The translations under genes and the position numbers were made by a program. The notes beneath the pieces were generated by a model. That model saw nothing but the letters and a program-made list of their open reading frames with translations. It was not told the origin of the DNA and ran no database searches. Positions 23,490-34,221 of a stretch of DNA of 64,000 bases are shown here, in pieces. Origin of the DNA: Datisca glomerata (lineage: Eukaryota > Streptophyta > Magnoliopsida > Cucurbitales > Datiscaceae); contig QANY01004032.1 in the NCBI GenBank assembly GCA_003255025.1, forward strand, positions 124,001-188,000. The letters run 5' to 3'. Numbering within the stretch: the first letter of the stretch is position 1; every line of letters starts with the position of its first letter.

Positions 23490-24930
23490 GCTTGGTCATC
23501 CCGTTGAGATAGATGAATTAGATTTCTGCACGTTTATCGGTCGTGGCCAATTTGCCCACAATGTTTAAACTTATTTCTCACTACTTCCTCACCTTTCGAT
23601 GAAATTCTCTTTGTCCTAGGTCTGTCACTTTTGCGCCTCGTTATAGGTGGCAATACCACATTTTCATGAACCTTCTGGCTGTAGACATTATAATGGAAAA
23701 ACAGTGTACATGATGACTAAAGAGGTCAGTGTACCTTTCGTGTAGACTCCTCGCATAGACATTATGATGGTAAAATAAAAAATAAGTATCTGGATTTTTT
23801 TTATTCTAGCATGTGACAATATATTCTGGGAGCATCTTATGGTTGTTTTTTAGGAGACCATTGAACTAATTCCAAAGCATATTCTCTAGCGCTTCATGCC
23901 TTATAGTAACTTATGTTGACACCGAAATCAAGTCGAATATCTTCAATTATATCTTTTGGCTTATATATACGTTCGACACTCATGTATTTGGACCTTGTAA
24001 AATGATCAATCAATAAATAGATAGCCTGATGATGTTCATGTCTCAATACTTCAAATGTGCATGTATGTGTATTGATGAACTTTGTAACATTAAAGCATAA
24101 ACAATTTTCCAGTTTCATGGCCCTAACCTCCATTGGCATGTTCTCTCCACACATACAAATATCAATATTGACTGGTTTCACTTGAAGATCCGAAACTCAA
24201 AATTTCTCTGGATGACCATCATACGAGCAACCTTAAGCAACTTGACTTTATCATTGTACAAATCATTCATATTTATTGTGTCTGATACAAGCTGATTCAA
24301 ATCAACTTGTTGCTCACTAGACCTAGGACCTTGTTCATTCAAATCAGGCTGTGATGGCAATGGACAAGTGGTCTCGGGTTCAAGTCCAGTATTCAAGTCT
24401 GGAATTGTTGTATGGTCGTGTCCACTGATGGCTTCATCATGGCCATCTCCACAGATTTCATCATCATACGCTCCCTAATCAAAATCATCATCAACATCAA
24501 CATCAACACAACATCTTCATCCTCATCCTCGACATGACAAAAAATATCATCATAACGATAGTTCCTTTCAAAATGATCAACACTCTCAAAGCGAATAATT
24601 TCATGTAGAGCTTGTCCTAAAATTTATGTTTTAGGAACCCAACTTTGATAAAGCCCGATAGTTTCAGGAACCCGAGGTTGTTGTGACATTGTGGTTTGAG
24701 GAACCGAACTTTGAGATGAAATTTTTTTGGCATGGTACTTATAAATAATGGGCTTTTTATGTCACTCTGATCCATTCTCCTCAACAAAGAAGTATAAATC
24801 TCTATCCTTTAAAATTTCAACAGGAGGACAGGGGAGATGGCTTCTATAAAAAAATTTGATGGGCATATCATACTTTGAGGGGTCTATTTGGAGTTCTTCA
24901 TTCAATACACCCAATATATGTAGATGTATA
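23490..24930 (-). pseudogene. Mutator-like (MULE) transposase with the catalytic core deleted
   Basis: The minus strand starts with IDPSKYDMPIKFFY and VEILKDRDLYFFVEEN (about 24910-24760), the N-terminal part of MuDR-type MULE transposases. Then comes the MudR zinc-binding N domain (ARMMVIQRNFEFRIFK, about 24240-24180, then WRLGP and HTCTFEVLRHEH). The segment DIIEDIRLDFGVNISYYKA precedes a TGA in place of Trp, and AREYALELVQ follows. The sequence then jumps to the protein's C terminus: VVLPPITRRKSDRPRTKRI and a CCHC knuckle HCGQIGHDR*TC that has lost its first Cys and gained a stop (about 23680-23560). The MULE DDE domain and SWIM finger are missing. A frameshift lies near 24180. Non-autonomous or dead. 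No terminal inverted repeats identified. Confidence 0.75.
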
Positions 24931-25330
24931 TATATATATACAATATATCATATATATCATATACAATATATAATATATGTACATATCATATATATTATAT
25001 ATGTGTGTAAAAATATTATGTCTTATACATATATTATACATCTTATACATATATATACATAAAATAATATATTTACATTAGACGTAAATAAAATATTAAC
25101 ATGTAAACAAAATGTTATATATATATATATATATATATTATGAGAGAGAGACAAAGAGAGAGAGAGAGAGAGGGAGACATGGTAGATTATAGGGAGAGAG
25201 AGGGAGAGAATTCTGAATTTTCGGATTGATAGAAACAGTTAGAGAGAGAAATATAGAGAATTGGAGAGAGATTTGGGGAGGGAGATATTTTAGGAGAGAA
25301 GAGAGAGAGTGTGAGATATAAATAGACAGA
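24920..25330. repeat. AT microsatellite followed by a GA-rich tract
   Basis: TATA/ATAT runs dominate 24928-25140, with an uninterrupted (AT)n near 25117-25138. They are followed by GAGA-rich sequence (25141-25320). Simple-sequence DNA next to the 5' end of the MULE remnant. Confidence 0.85.
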
Positions 25331-26212
25331 GGTAATCAATAATTATGGGTATATTAGTAAAAGATTGAATTAAAACACTATTAAATTTAAATCAATTGGT
25401 TAGATTATTTAAAATATTTTAAAAAGTGCTATATTTGATGTTTTTCAAAATGTGTGATAAAATTATATTTAAAATATAAAACTTGTCTAGAGATTATCAT
25501 ATCGTTAAGTATTATTTATAGTTTTACCCTCTAACATGTGTTGCCAGACTTGAATCCTTCACATGGATCCTTGAATTCTTTCTACCTTGTGGATTTGTAA
25601 TTTTTTAGGAAAGTTCAAAAAGAACATTGGGTTTGTATGTTTACATATGAAATTTCCTCTCTGTCACGGCTTGATTTTGAAATTTGAAGCGAGTTACCAT
25701 ATAGTTTTCTCATTGTAACGATATATTTACGTAGTAATCATAATGATTTTACCTAGAGTAACTAATAAATTTACATATAGCCAAACTACGTTACACAGGC
25801 TAAACAATTTGCTTACCATTTTCTTGTAAAAAATTGTTTGCTTCTTCAGTCTACTCCTCTCTGTCTTCACTTTATTTTTCCAAACTATGAAGCAAATTAT
25901 ACGCTGATCCAATACCCTAAAGCTCATACTTTTTTCTCTTACTTCCTACACCACCACTAATTGTTCAAAGTTGAAGGCAAGCCTCATCCTCTAAGCAATG
26001 ACGTTGACCATCGATCCCTGACGGTGAAGAGAACATGGATGAAAGTTTCTTCGGCAAGGTGCATGGAGGCAAGTACGGCTCCAATGTCAGTGTCAGGTTG
26101 AATTTAAAGAAATTCATGAATCGAGCATGAGAATTGTTGATCGTCAGGCGGGTATGGTCCCCAAGGTGGATGAGGGACGTGCCTGGAACAATGGCGTGTT
26201 GAGAGTTGAAAT

Positions 26213-26247
<35 letters not shown>

Positions 26248-26302
26248 GACAGAGAGAGACAGAGAGAGAGGAATAAGGATGAAGAAGATCAAAAGTTAGA
26301 GT
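25331..26302. other. Intergenic with a GA microsatellite
   Basis: No gene supported. An (AG)n tract at about 26211-26272 creates serine/leucine-rich open frames on the minus strand that are artefacts of the repeat. Confidence 0.5.
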
Positions 26303-26629
26303 TGAAAGGGAGTTATTTGAACTAGCTTCCATGTTATAAATGAAAAATATCAAAGCCAATTAGAGAAGAAACAATGGATCACTGACGTGACAACTAAAAA
26401 TAGCCATCAGTTTAAATAAATGGACGAGATCAATTCAGATTGATATCAATAACTGGACCAAAGAAGAATATTCTTTATATTCATTTTTCTGTTGCAAATA
26501 GATCAAGTAAATTAGATTTTAAGTAACCAATTTATGTTCAAACTAAGCTTATAAATAAAGGGTCAGTCTTTGTAATCAGTAGATTTCGAACACACACAAA
26601 ATAAGCAACAACATGTAGAAACATGCTAG
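26303..26629 (+). repeat. Left LTR-like repeat of the non-coding element
   Basis: Partner of 29522-29841. The last 18 bp (CATGTAGAAACATGCTAG) are repeated again about 45 bp downstream, at 26658-26675. Confidence 0.6.
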
Positions 26630-26673
26630 CTTGCATTTGCCTTGTAAATCTGTTCTCCATGTAGAAACATGCT

Positions 26674-27247
26674 AGAAATGTATAGGAACACTAATTGGCT
26701 AACGAGTCGAAAAATGCTAGAGTGATTCACAGCAAATACAACTAAAGAAACCAAAGATAAGATACTTTTCAAAGAAAACTAAGCAGATGATCCTAAAAAT
26801 GAAGGCAAAATGGATCTAAACGCACCATTAAAATGAACATATGATGTGATCTAAGTATTAGTTGACAGATAAACGGGTAGTGCCTAGTGAGCAGAACGAA
26901 ACATCCGCCGACAAGCATGTCAGAATATCATTTTTTTTTGTCGTCTCATGAAGGTACCGACTATAGGAAAAAGTTTTACTAATTGACGAGATGATTATGA
27001 AACGTAATGATTGCAGCGCTGTCTCAGAATCTTAGAACATAATCTCGAAGTCTCACCCGGTTCGAGACAATTAGAGAAGAACACCCAGCCATTTCAAATG
27101 GTTGCATAACGGGCAACCAAAACGTTTACTTGTAGAGGTTGGGACATGAGGGGCAAGCTTTCAAAGTAAATCACAACGAAAATGCCCAATCACGTCCTCT
27201 CAATACCAAATCGAAGTTGCTCAACAAATGGGAAACACTCATGATAG
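26674..27247. repeat. 574-bp direct repeat, copy 1
   Basis: Matches 28582-29154 with about a dozen substitutions and a 1-bp T-run indel (roughly 98% identity by eye). Non-coding. Starts AGAAATGTATAGGAACACTA and ends ACTCATGATAG. Confidence 0.92.
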
Positions 27248-28000
27248 AAATATATGGAAATTGGCCCATGAACGAAAATTTGACCCATGAACGATCAGGT
27301 TTAGTTATTAAACTGTACTGATCGGAAGAGAACTACGTGATGAATCATATATTTTTAGAAATATACGGAAATTGGCTTCTTGAAGAGTTTTGTGGAACCC
27401 AATTTGGAGCTCCCGGGCAGAATTTATGGCAGTTTCATCCAGGACATTCAGAAAGAAGGATGCGTGGGTCAGCCAACTTCAATTATTAAATTAACATATG
27501 GAAAATACATGAGGCTCAGGTAGAAAATATGGAAGTTATCTTCCTGAAGAACTTTACAAAACTCAATTTGGAGCTCACAATCAAAAGTTATGGTAATCTT
27601 TATAAAGATTGTTTAGAAAAGAAGAATATGCAGAACAGTCAACTTCAGAAATTAAACTTACGAACTAGTAATGAACTACATGATGAATCATATGCCGTTT
27701 GAAAGATACGGAAGTAAACTTCGTGAAATTTTTTATGAAACTTAATTTGGAGATCTCGAGCAAAAGTTATGACCGTTTTCATACAGAATGTTCAGAAAAA
27801 TAAGAATGTGGAAAGTAGTCAAATTCGATTATTGAACTGCACCAACGCAAGACGATTTATATGAGAAATCACATGTTGCTACAAAGGTACGGAAGTTAGC
27901 TTCTTCAAAATATTTACAGATTGAGATTTTGAGCTTCCTGGAGCAAGTTACAACATATTACATACAAATTGTTCAAAAGCAAATCTGACCCTAATTACAA
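27248..28000. repeat. Degenerate 165-180 bp tandem repeat (4 copies)
   Basis: A motif like AATTTGGAGCTCCCGGGCA with AAAGTTATG nearby recurs at about 27401, 27565, 27744 and 27925. Each is preceded by a segment like GATACGGAAGTTAGCTTC and followed by TTCAGAAAAGAAGAATG-like sequence. Copies are strongly diverged. The period is close to nucleosome length, as in many plant satellites. Confidence 0.75.
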
Positions 28001-28335
28001 GTATTTTGATTTTGAAATGGAAAAGCTCATCACAACAAATCATGAATGAAATTCAAGACCATCACTCAATATTCAGTTTAGACAAAAGAATATATTCTGA
28101 AGATGATGGACACAGGCCATCAAACTCAAATTCCTATGACGAAATTGAAACAGTATACTCGTTCCCTACTCATTCCATTAAGTTATTATATATAGTGTTC
28201 TTGTTCAAAATTCTTATCACAGATCTTAATGTAGGAGAAAAAGAAAAAGAAAAGCGAACGGGAGAAACTCTACTAATAAGCCTGTCAAGAAGGAAACAGA
28301 AGAAACTCTAGCAAGGAGCCCATCACAAAGTAAAT

Positions 28336-28575
28336 AGGGCCCCTGAGTTTTGTAAAATGCTTAAGTCTTTGGGAACGGATATCCGCGAATGTTAGTTCTC
28401 AAAAGGAAACCATAGGGCCCATGAGATTTGTGAAAAACTTAAGTCCTTGGGAATAAATATTTAGCGAATGTCAGTTCTCAGAAGAAAATCATAGGGCTCA
28501 TGAGTTTTGTGAAAAGCTTAAATCCTTAAAATGAATATCCAACGAATATCAGTTCTCAAAAGGAAACCAAAAATT
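28336..28575. repeat. Tandem repeat of about 79 bp (3 copies)
   Basis: ATAGGGCCCATGAGATTTGT, then AAACTTAAGTCCTTGGGAA and GCGAATGTCAGTTCTCA, repeats three times with moderate divergence, between the 165-180 bp repeats and the second 574-bp copy. Confidence 0.85.
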
Positions 28576-28581
28576 TGAAAC

Positions 28582-29154
28582 AGAAATGTATAGGAACACT
28601 AATTGGCTAACGAGTCGAAAAATGCTAGAGTGATGCACAGCAAATACAACTAAAGAAACCAAAGATAAGATACTTTTCAAAGAAAACTAAGCAGATGATC
28701 CTAAAAATGAAGGCAAAATGGATCTAAACGCACCATTAAAATGAACATATGATGTGATCTAAGTATTGGTTGACAGATAAACGGGTAGTGCCTAGTGAGC
28801 AGAACGAAACATCCGCCAACAAGCATGTCAGAATATCATTTTTTTTGTCGTCTCATGAAGGTACCCACTATAGGAAAAAGTTTTACTAATTGACGAGATG
28901 ATTATGAAACGTAATGATTGCAGCGCTGTCTCGGAATCTTAGAACATAATCTCGAAGTCTCACCTGGTTCGAGACAATTAGAGAAGAACACCCAGCCATT
29001 TCAAATGGTTGCATAACGGGTAACCAAAACGGTTACTTGTAGAGGTTGGGACATGAGGGGCAAGCTTGCAAAGTAAATCACAACGGAAATGCCCAATCAC
29101 GTCCTCTCAATACCAAATCAAAGTTGCTCAACAAACGGGAAACACTCATGATAG
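28582..29154. repeat. 574-bp direct repeat, copy 2
   Basis: Second copy of 26674-27247 in the same orientation, about 1.9 kb downstream. Far more similar to its partner than the two LTR-like ends are to each other. Confidence 0.92.
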
Positions 29155-29521
29155 CATGATTATATCTAAATGAGAAGAAGGCTGATGATTGAGGCATAAA
29201 TATATCGAAAACTTCAAAAATGAAAAGGAGAAAGCCGTGAACGAAATCTCATCCGCTACAAATTTAAAAGCCACTTAACGAAGTTCATTCATAACCTTCA
29301 GAACTCAAGATCTGAAACGGACAAAACCAACAATCAAATAATAGATAAAGCGCAAATATAAAACAACTTTTCTACCAAAAGTGAAGATCAGATTTGGCCC
29401 GACTCTATATGTCCATAGTAACAACATTGAACGGAAATATATCTTAGAATAAGAATATACTTATCTCATAAAAAATATTGTATATCGACGTTTCATTAGT
29501 GTTGAATATAATAGGGGTAAT

Positions 29522-29841
29522 TGAAAGGGAGTTATTTGAATTGGCTACCATATTATAAATGAAAAATCTCAGAGCTAATCTGAGAGAGACAACGGATCAC
29601 TGATGTGGCAACTGAAAATAGCCATCAGATTAAATGAATGGCGAGAGCAATTTAGATTGATATCAATGATTGGGTAAAGAAAACTATTCTTTATATCCCT
29701 ATTTTTGTTGCAAATAGATCAAGTAAATCAGATTTTATGTACTCAACTTAAGTTCAAACTGTGCCTATAAATAAATGATCAGTCTTTGTAATCAGTAGAT
29801 TTTGAACACACACAAAACAAACAACGTGTAGAAACATGCTA
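29522..29841 (+). repeat. Right LTR-like repeat of the non-coding element
   Basis: Partner of 26303-26629. A weak purine tract (AATAGGGGTAA) precedes it. Confidence 0.6.
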
Positions 29842-30329
29842 TGGGTGAGCAGGTATGTTTGATGGTTGTGACTTAATTCTCCATTAATTTGGTGTGTTGG
29901 GTAAGTGACGTATGGGTGGAGTGGTTTTATGTGAATCGTTTACCTTCAATATAATTTGTTATAATTAAAAGTAAATTAATCAATTCCGTTTCGATGGTTA
30001 TTTTGATTTTTTTAAAATATAATATTTTAGATATTTTAATTCTCCGGTGTTTCACTTTGAAAATAAATTCCGGTCCTATAAAATAATATATAAAATTTAT
30101 CATAAATAATATATGTGAAAATATTGGAACAACAACTTATTAACATACAATAAATTAATTTCTAGTTATTTCTCATAACAAAATCATATGATTATAAAAT
30201 TTCTTAAATTATAATTTTATTTTAACTATTTGAAATAGCAGTTTGAAAAAATTAACTCATATTTCTAGTTAACATCATTATTATTTAAGAAATGTTTAGA
30301 AACATAATTAAAAAATACGTTGAAATCGC
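29842..30329. other. AT-rich spacer
   Basis: No gene or element end supported. Confidence 0.5.
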
Positions 30330-30480
30330 AGTTTAGCGCACTTTGGGAATCGAACCCATGTTGCGGTGGCGCGCTAAGTGCAACGTGGAAATTGAGTTTA
30401 GCACGAAATCAAATCCATGGGGCAGTGGCACGTTGGGCATCTCAACACAGCGCCCAGCGCCACTGAGCCAACGATTATTA
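30330..30480 (-). mobile_element. tRNA-like (SINE-related) fragment, partly duplicated
   Basis: On the minus strand GGCTCAGTGGCGC (about 30472-30460) resembles a tRNA A-box region, and GGGTTCGATTCCC (about 30357-30345) is a perfect-looking B-box. A second, weaker B-box-like word (ATGGATTTGATTTC, about 30418-30405) suggests a partly duplicated head. The A-to-B distance is too long and the arms do not pair as a tRNA, so I read it as SINE-derived. Confidence 0.4.
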
Positions 30481-30899
30481 TGATAAAAGTTTTGGTTCCG
30501 ACTTGTAATTAACCGACTTATTCTCAAAATATTTATACCCCTATTCCGTTTCGTTCTCATGCTAGAATTAGAATGTTCCTTCTGTTCTACCCGGGACAGA
30601 ACGAAATTGACGACTATGATTAAAAGTGAGGTTTTCATTAAGGTCATTCTTGCACCAATTAGGTGAATATAATTTTTCTAAACTTCGTAAAAATAGTAGA
30701 TTTCGGTGACGCATAAGCATATTAATTATGAGCATTATTTAGTCATACTTATTTACCCTTTTGGTTATTTGATAGATGGAATTATCCTTACTACTTTGAA
30801 GCATTTTTTGTAGCAATTGGGTAGTTATTCGACTGGAATAAAAGGATCTGGTGATTTTTAAAAAAACTAGATCACCAAATTTGTTTAGTATCACTACAC
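30481..30899. other. Spacer before Copia element A
   Basis: AT-rich, no gene. Its last five bases (TACAC, 30895-30899) are the probable left target duplication of Copia A. Confidence 0.5.
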
Positions 30900-30990
30900 T
30901 GATAGGGAAGAAGGAGAGTCCAATTAGCTGCCAACGTGTGAGACACGTCAGTTATGCAAGCCATACAAACGTGTAATCTTCAGCATGCTA

Positions 30991-31890
30991 GCATTTATTA
31001 ATTTTATTATTACTCCACTATAAATATAGAATTACTCTTAGTAATTACATAATATATTTGCAGAATATTCTCGTGTAGTTCATTGATATAATCACTTCAT
31101 AAAGTTCTGTCCTCTAATTATTGGATCATAAATTAGAGCTGGTCAAAATTATCATTTTACCCTTCTAATTACCTCTTGAACCTTAAGTACCATTAATTCA
31201 CTAGTGAATGGTCAATTTCAATCATATTATAAATTTGAGCTCAATAATCATTCTGTTTCAAAATTAACACTTAAGGGAACCAATATATGATCTGTTAGAA
31301 AAACTTGTATTCCAAATCTTATAAGTTCATGTTCATAGCCATCCACATCAGTGAATCTCCAAAACAAAAGTCACTAGTCTATTTTACAAACAAAACTTAA
31401 CGAGTGAATCAATTGATCTAGTAGACATGCATAGGAGTTCATGACTACTCAAGATCCAGACTGATCTACATATGATAATCAGATTTGATGTGAATTAAAT
31501 CTTTATGATAAATGGTAAGTTAATAAAGATATTAATCCACGCCGGTTCAGTCTTACATAATCTAATTATAGAAAATATCTTCACTAAGATGTCTATCCAC
31601 ATCAGTGATCCCGATCTAGATCACATACATTCAAAAAATTCTTAGTGAACCATATTAGCAACTATTCATTAAAGTTTCCATACTTTAATATGTTATGGAC
31701 TATTTTATTCACTATCTATAATCTTAATACTTTCATACTTATACAAGATCATAGTCTCATTAATAATATTGGAATTTTCAGATATTTATATAAATTATTC
31801 AACAATAATTCAAAATAATAATTATGAGAAAAATGTAATTTCATTAATTTCATATTAAAAATTTCTAAACACATTCTTTGATGGCACTAT
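30991..31890 (-). mobile_element. Partial LTR of the Copia B family, inserted in the LTR of Copia A
   Basis: The sequence matches about 40970-41790 of the Copia B LTR (shared words such as ATTATTACTCCACTATAAATAT, written here in part, and AACACTTAAGGGAAC, CATAGTCTCATTAATAATAT). The terminal inverted bases and coding part of B are absent. Divergence from both B LTRs is substantial. Confidence 0.75.
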
Positions 31891-33842
31891 GCCTAAAAAA
31901 ATGCTCAGATTCAAAATGGATTTCTTGTGCGACTGCTAAAGATCTTTCTAATTACATAAGTCATCTTGATTCTCAGGCAGCTGCAACATGAAGAACATGC
32001 CTTGGCTTATGAGTAAAATAAAGAAAGAATGATTTTGATCGGTAGACTTTATTAATTATATTTCCATGAGTATTTTTATCCTTATAGACCTTGCCCTAGC
32101 TTATGGATTTTGGATATTGTGACCTTTATTTAATAGGCGTGACATATATGCGTATTAATCCACCATTTAAGCCAATTCAGTCCTATTTGAAGTATCTGTC
32201 ATTATTAATTAAAATTAATTAATTAATTTTAATTAACTATATAATTTTCAGCTAGGATTGATCCCACAATCCTAGTCGGTAGATGCTACTATAATTAGAT
32301 GGTTTACTATCACTCTAGGGTGAAAGTCTATCGACATCATTAGTTGAAAGAAGAGACAACCCTTGGGAAACCTTTTTCTAGCCGACAACTGAGAGTGAAG
32401 AAAATATAGATCTTTTCTACTTCTTTGAGTTTCCATCGTTCCGTCTTTGTTGACGGTCTAAGGAATAGCAATAAAGATCTCACATCGTTCACATGATTTG
32501 ACATCGCACGATAGTTGAGAATGGACACATTGGATGGAGGCTTGTACGATGGCACGAGGCGCTAATTCGTGGTGTTGGTGCGTAGATTAAGGTACCAATT
32601 CATGCACATAAAAAGGTTTGTATCCTAGTACGATTAATTTTTTAGGTCCGCACATCAAAAGTAATCTCTAGATTCAATTCCATATGCATAAACTAGATTG
32701 TCTTACAAATAGATTTAAGATCATGATTATTGTACTATGGGAATTCCTTTAGTGTTGTATGGGAAGAATGGTGACTTGCTTATTATATAATTCAACATTG
32801 ATGCATTTATAATGGCCGATCAAATAAATGAATTTTCCTTTCAGTGGGTCTATCTCAAGCATGGTGGCATGTTATCTTTAGACTTGGGAGTGTAGTTGAT
32901 TTTGATAGCTAGATTTGTGAAGTTCTTGCCTTGGAACAAATGGTTTCATGAATACGTATGGTATTTGAGTCCGTATGCATATGAATCATGTGTCTAGATT
33001 GTTTTTAGCTTTTCATAATGCCTCTTACCTTAAGTCTCAGTGCATCTTCCTAGTGTTATGAAGTTTGCTTATGAGCTTGTCAACCAATGTTAAAGTTTAC
33101 ATTTGATGGAGTCCCATTGCATGGTAGTACTTCCAATGGATACGATACTTGTCTAGAATAGAATGTTGCAAGTATCTTGGATTGTTTGGTTACTTGTATG
33201 CATGATGCACAATATTTAGGTCACGTTTACTTACTCGATTTGGATTATAAATTCTACATACTTGAGACCCATGACATTATTAAAAAAAGATTCAAAATTT
33301 TGTGTGGGACCCACCGTATTGTTGTATTTAAAATCTAAGTTTTTATGGATTTCTAATCATTCAAAATTCAAATCCAAATATTTGTTGGATTTAATTTATA
33401 CAGTTAAAAAAACCCCTTTTAAGTCATCCCTCAAATCAATAATTTATTAATTGAATGTCATTATAATAAATTTATCTAATCTAACATGATTCAAATCATC
33501 TAATCCAATTTAATTCAAATTTATATTAAAAATAATTGTTATGGTTATTTTCCCAAACACCAATGACAAGGAAACACGTATCGCACCATAGCACAGAGCC
33601 AACGACGTGGGAGAAGTGTCGAAGGAGAAGAAGTTACCTCAGTTAATCAACCTCAAAGAGCTCAGGTTGCACAGACCCACGCTTACATAAGATAACAAGG
33701 ATCGAGCTCGTGAGGAAGAAGGAAATGGTGGAGGTAACCAGGAAAGGGAGAAAAGGCATGCCAGTGACCACTCAAATCGTAACGGTCTTTTGCGCGGAAA
33801 TGGTCCTCCTTTATAACCCAAAGGCTCACCAACGAAGTCGAC
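31891..33842. other. Rest of the insertion: retroelement-like debris
   Basis: No gag or pol is recognised. 32250-32760 has the look of an LTR 3' part with leader (GGATTGATCCCACAATCCTA, CT-rich text, GGTACCAATTCATGCACATA). 33226-33560 has CACGTTTACTTACTCGATTTGG at the left and CCCAAACACC at the right, resembling a MITE. I cannot resolve the order of events or a target duplication for the whole block. Confidence 0.35.
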
Positions 33843-34068
33843 ATGTGTGTAGTTAGGGAGGGTTAGAGAAGCTATTAGTTGTTACTCACAGTTAATGTGA
33901 CTGATTGAGTAGTTATTCCAATGCATATATATAGCCAAAACAATGTAATGATGATTATGATGATCGAATAGAAGCATTAACACAGAAAGCTCATCTTCTT
34001 CAATTCTCTAAACTTCGTTTTTGCTTCTTTACTTTCTTGCTCTATTCACCCTTTTTTGAGCTTCTACT

Positions 34069-34080
34069 TGGTATCAGAGC
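34069..34080 (+). other. Primer binding site of Copia A
   Basis: TGGTATCAGAGC immediately follows the 5' LTR. It is complementary to the 3' end of initiator tRNA-Met and is the canonical plant Copia priming site. Confidence 0.9.
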
Positions 34081-34221
34081 TTCTAAAATCGATCAGAAGA
34101 AAGGGCAACCAGATCTAGCACAAGCAATGAAGCTAATTTAGGTGCTGACTGCGTATTTTCAGAAGTGATAAGTTCTATTTTCAATTCTTCTCTATTACTG
34201 AAGTAAGATAGAGATAATTAA

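Larger units (their letters stand above)
26303..29841 (+). mobile_element. Non-coding element with LTR-like ends (LARD/TRIM-like)
   Basis: Two related direct repeats of about 320-327 bp bound the region (26303-26629 and 29522-29841). Both start TGAAAGGGAGTTATTTGAA and carry a TATA-like CTTATAAATAAA or CCTATAAATAAA, then GTCTTTGTAATCAGTAG and a CATGCTA end, as expected of LTRs in + orientation. They differ at perhaps 15-17% of positions. The 3.2-kb interior has no gag or pol and is filled with three repeat systems listed separately. No 5-bp target duplication or convincing primer site was found, so the LTR interpretation is an inference. Confidence 0.5.
30900..34068 (+). repeat. 5' LTR of Copia A, interrupted by about 2.85 kb
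   Basis: 30900-30990 and 33843-34068 align with consecutive parts of the 3' LTR at 57638-57956. The junction falls around CAGCATGCTA (30980-30989) and ATGTGTGTAGTTAGG (from about 33843). A TATA-like TATATATAG lies at about 33928. Confidence 0.8.

Noticed and set aside
26104..26359. Ser/Leu-rich minus-strand ORFs
   Set aside because: Translation of an (AG)n microsatellite.
30345..30472. A tRNA gene on the minus strand
   Set aside because: There is a good B-box, but the A-to-B spacing is too long and no acceptor or anticodon arms pair. Better read as SINE-derived.
33639..33821. 60-codon minus-strand ORF in the Copia A LTR insertion
   Set aside because: Low-complexity composition, no family, and it lies in element debris.
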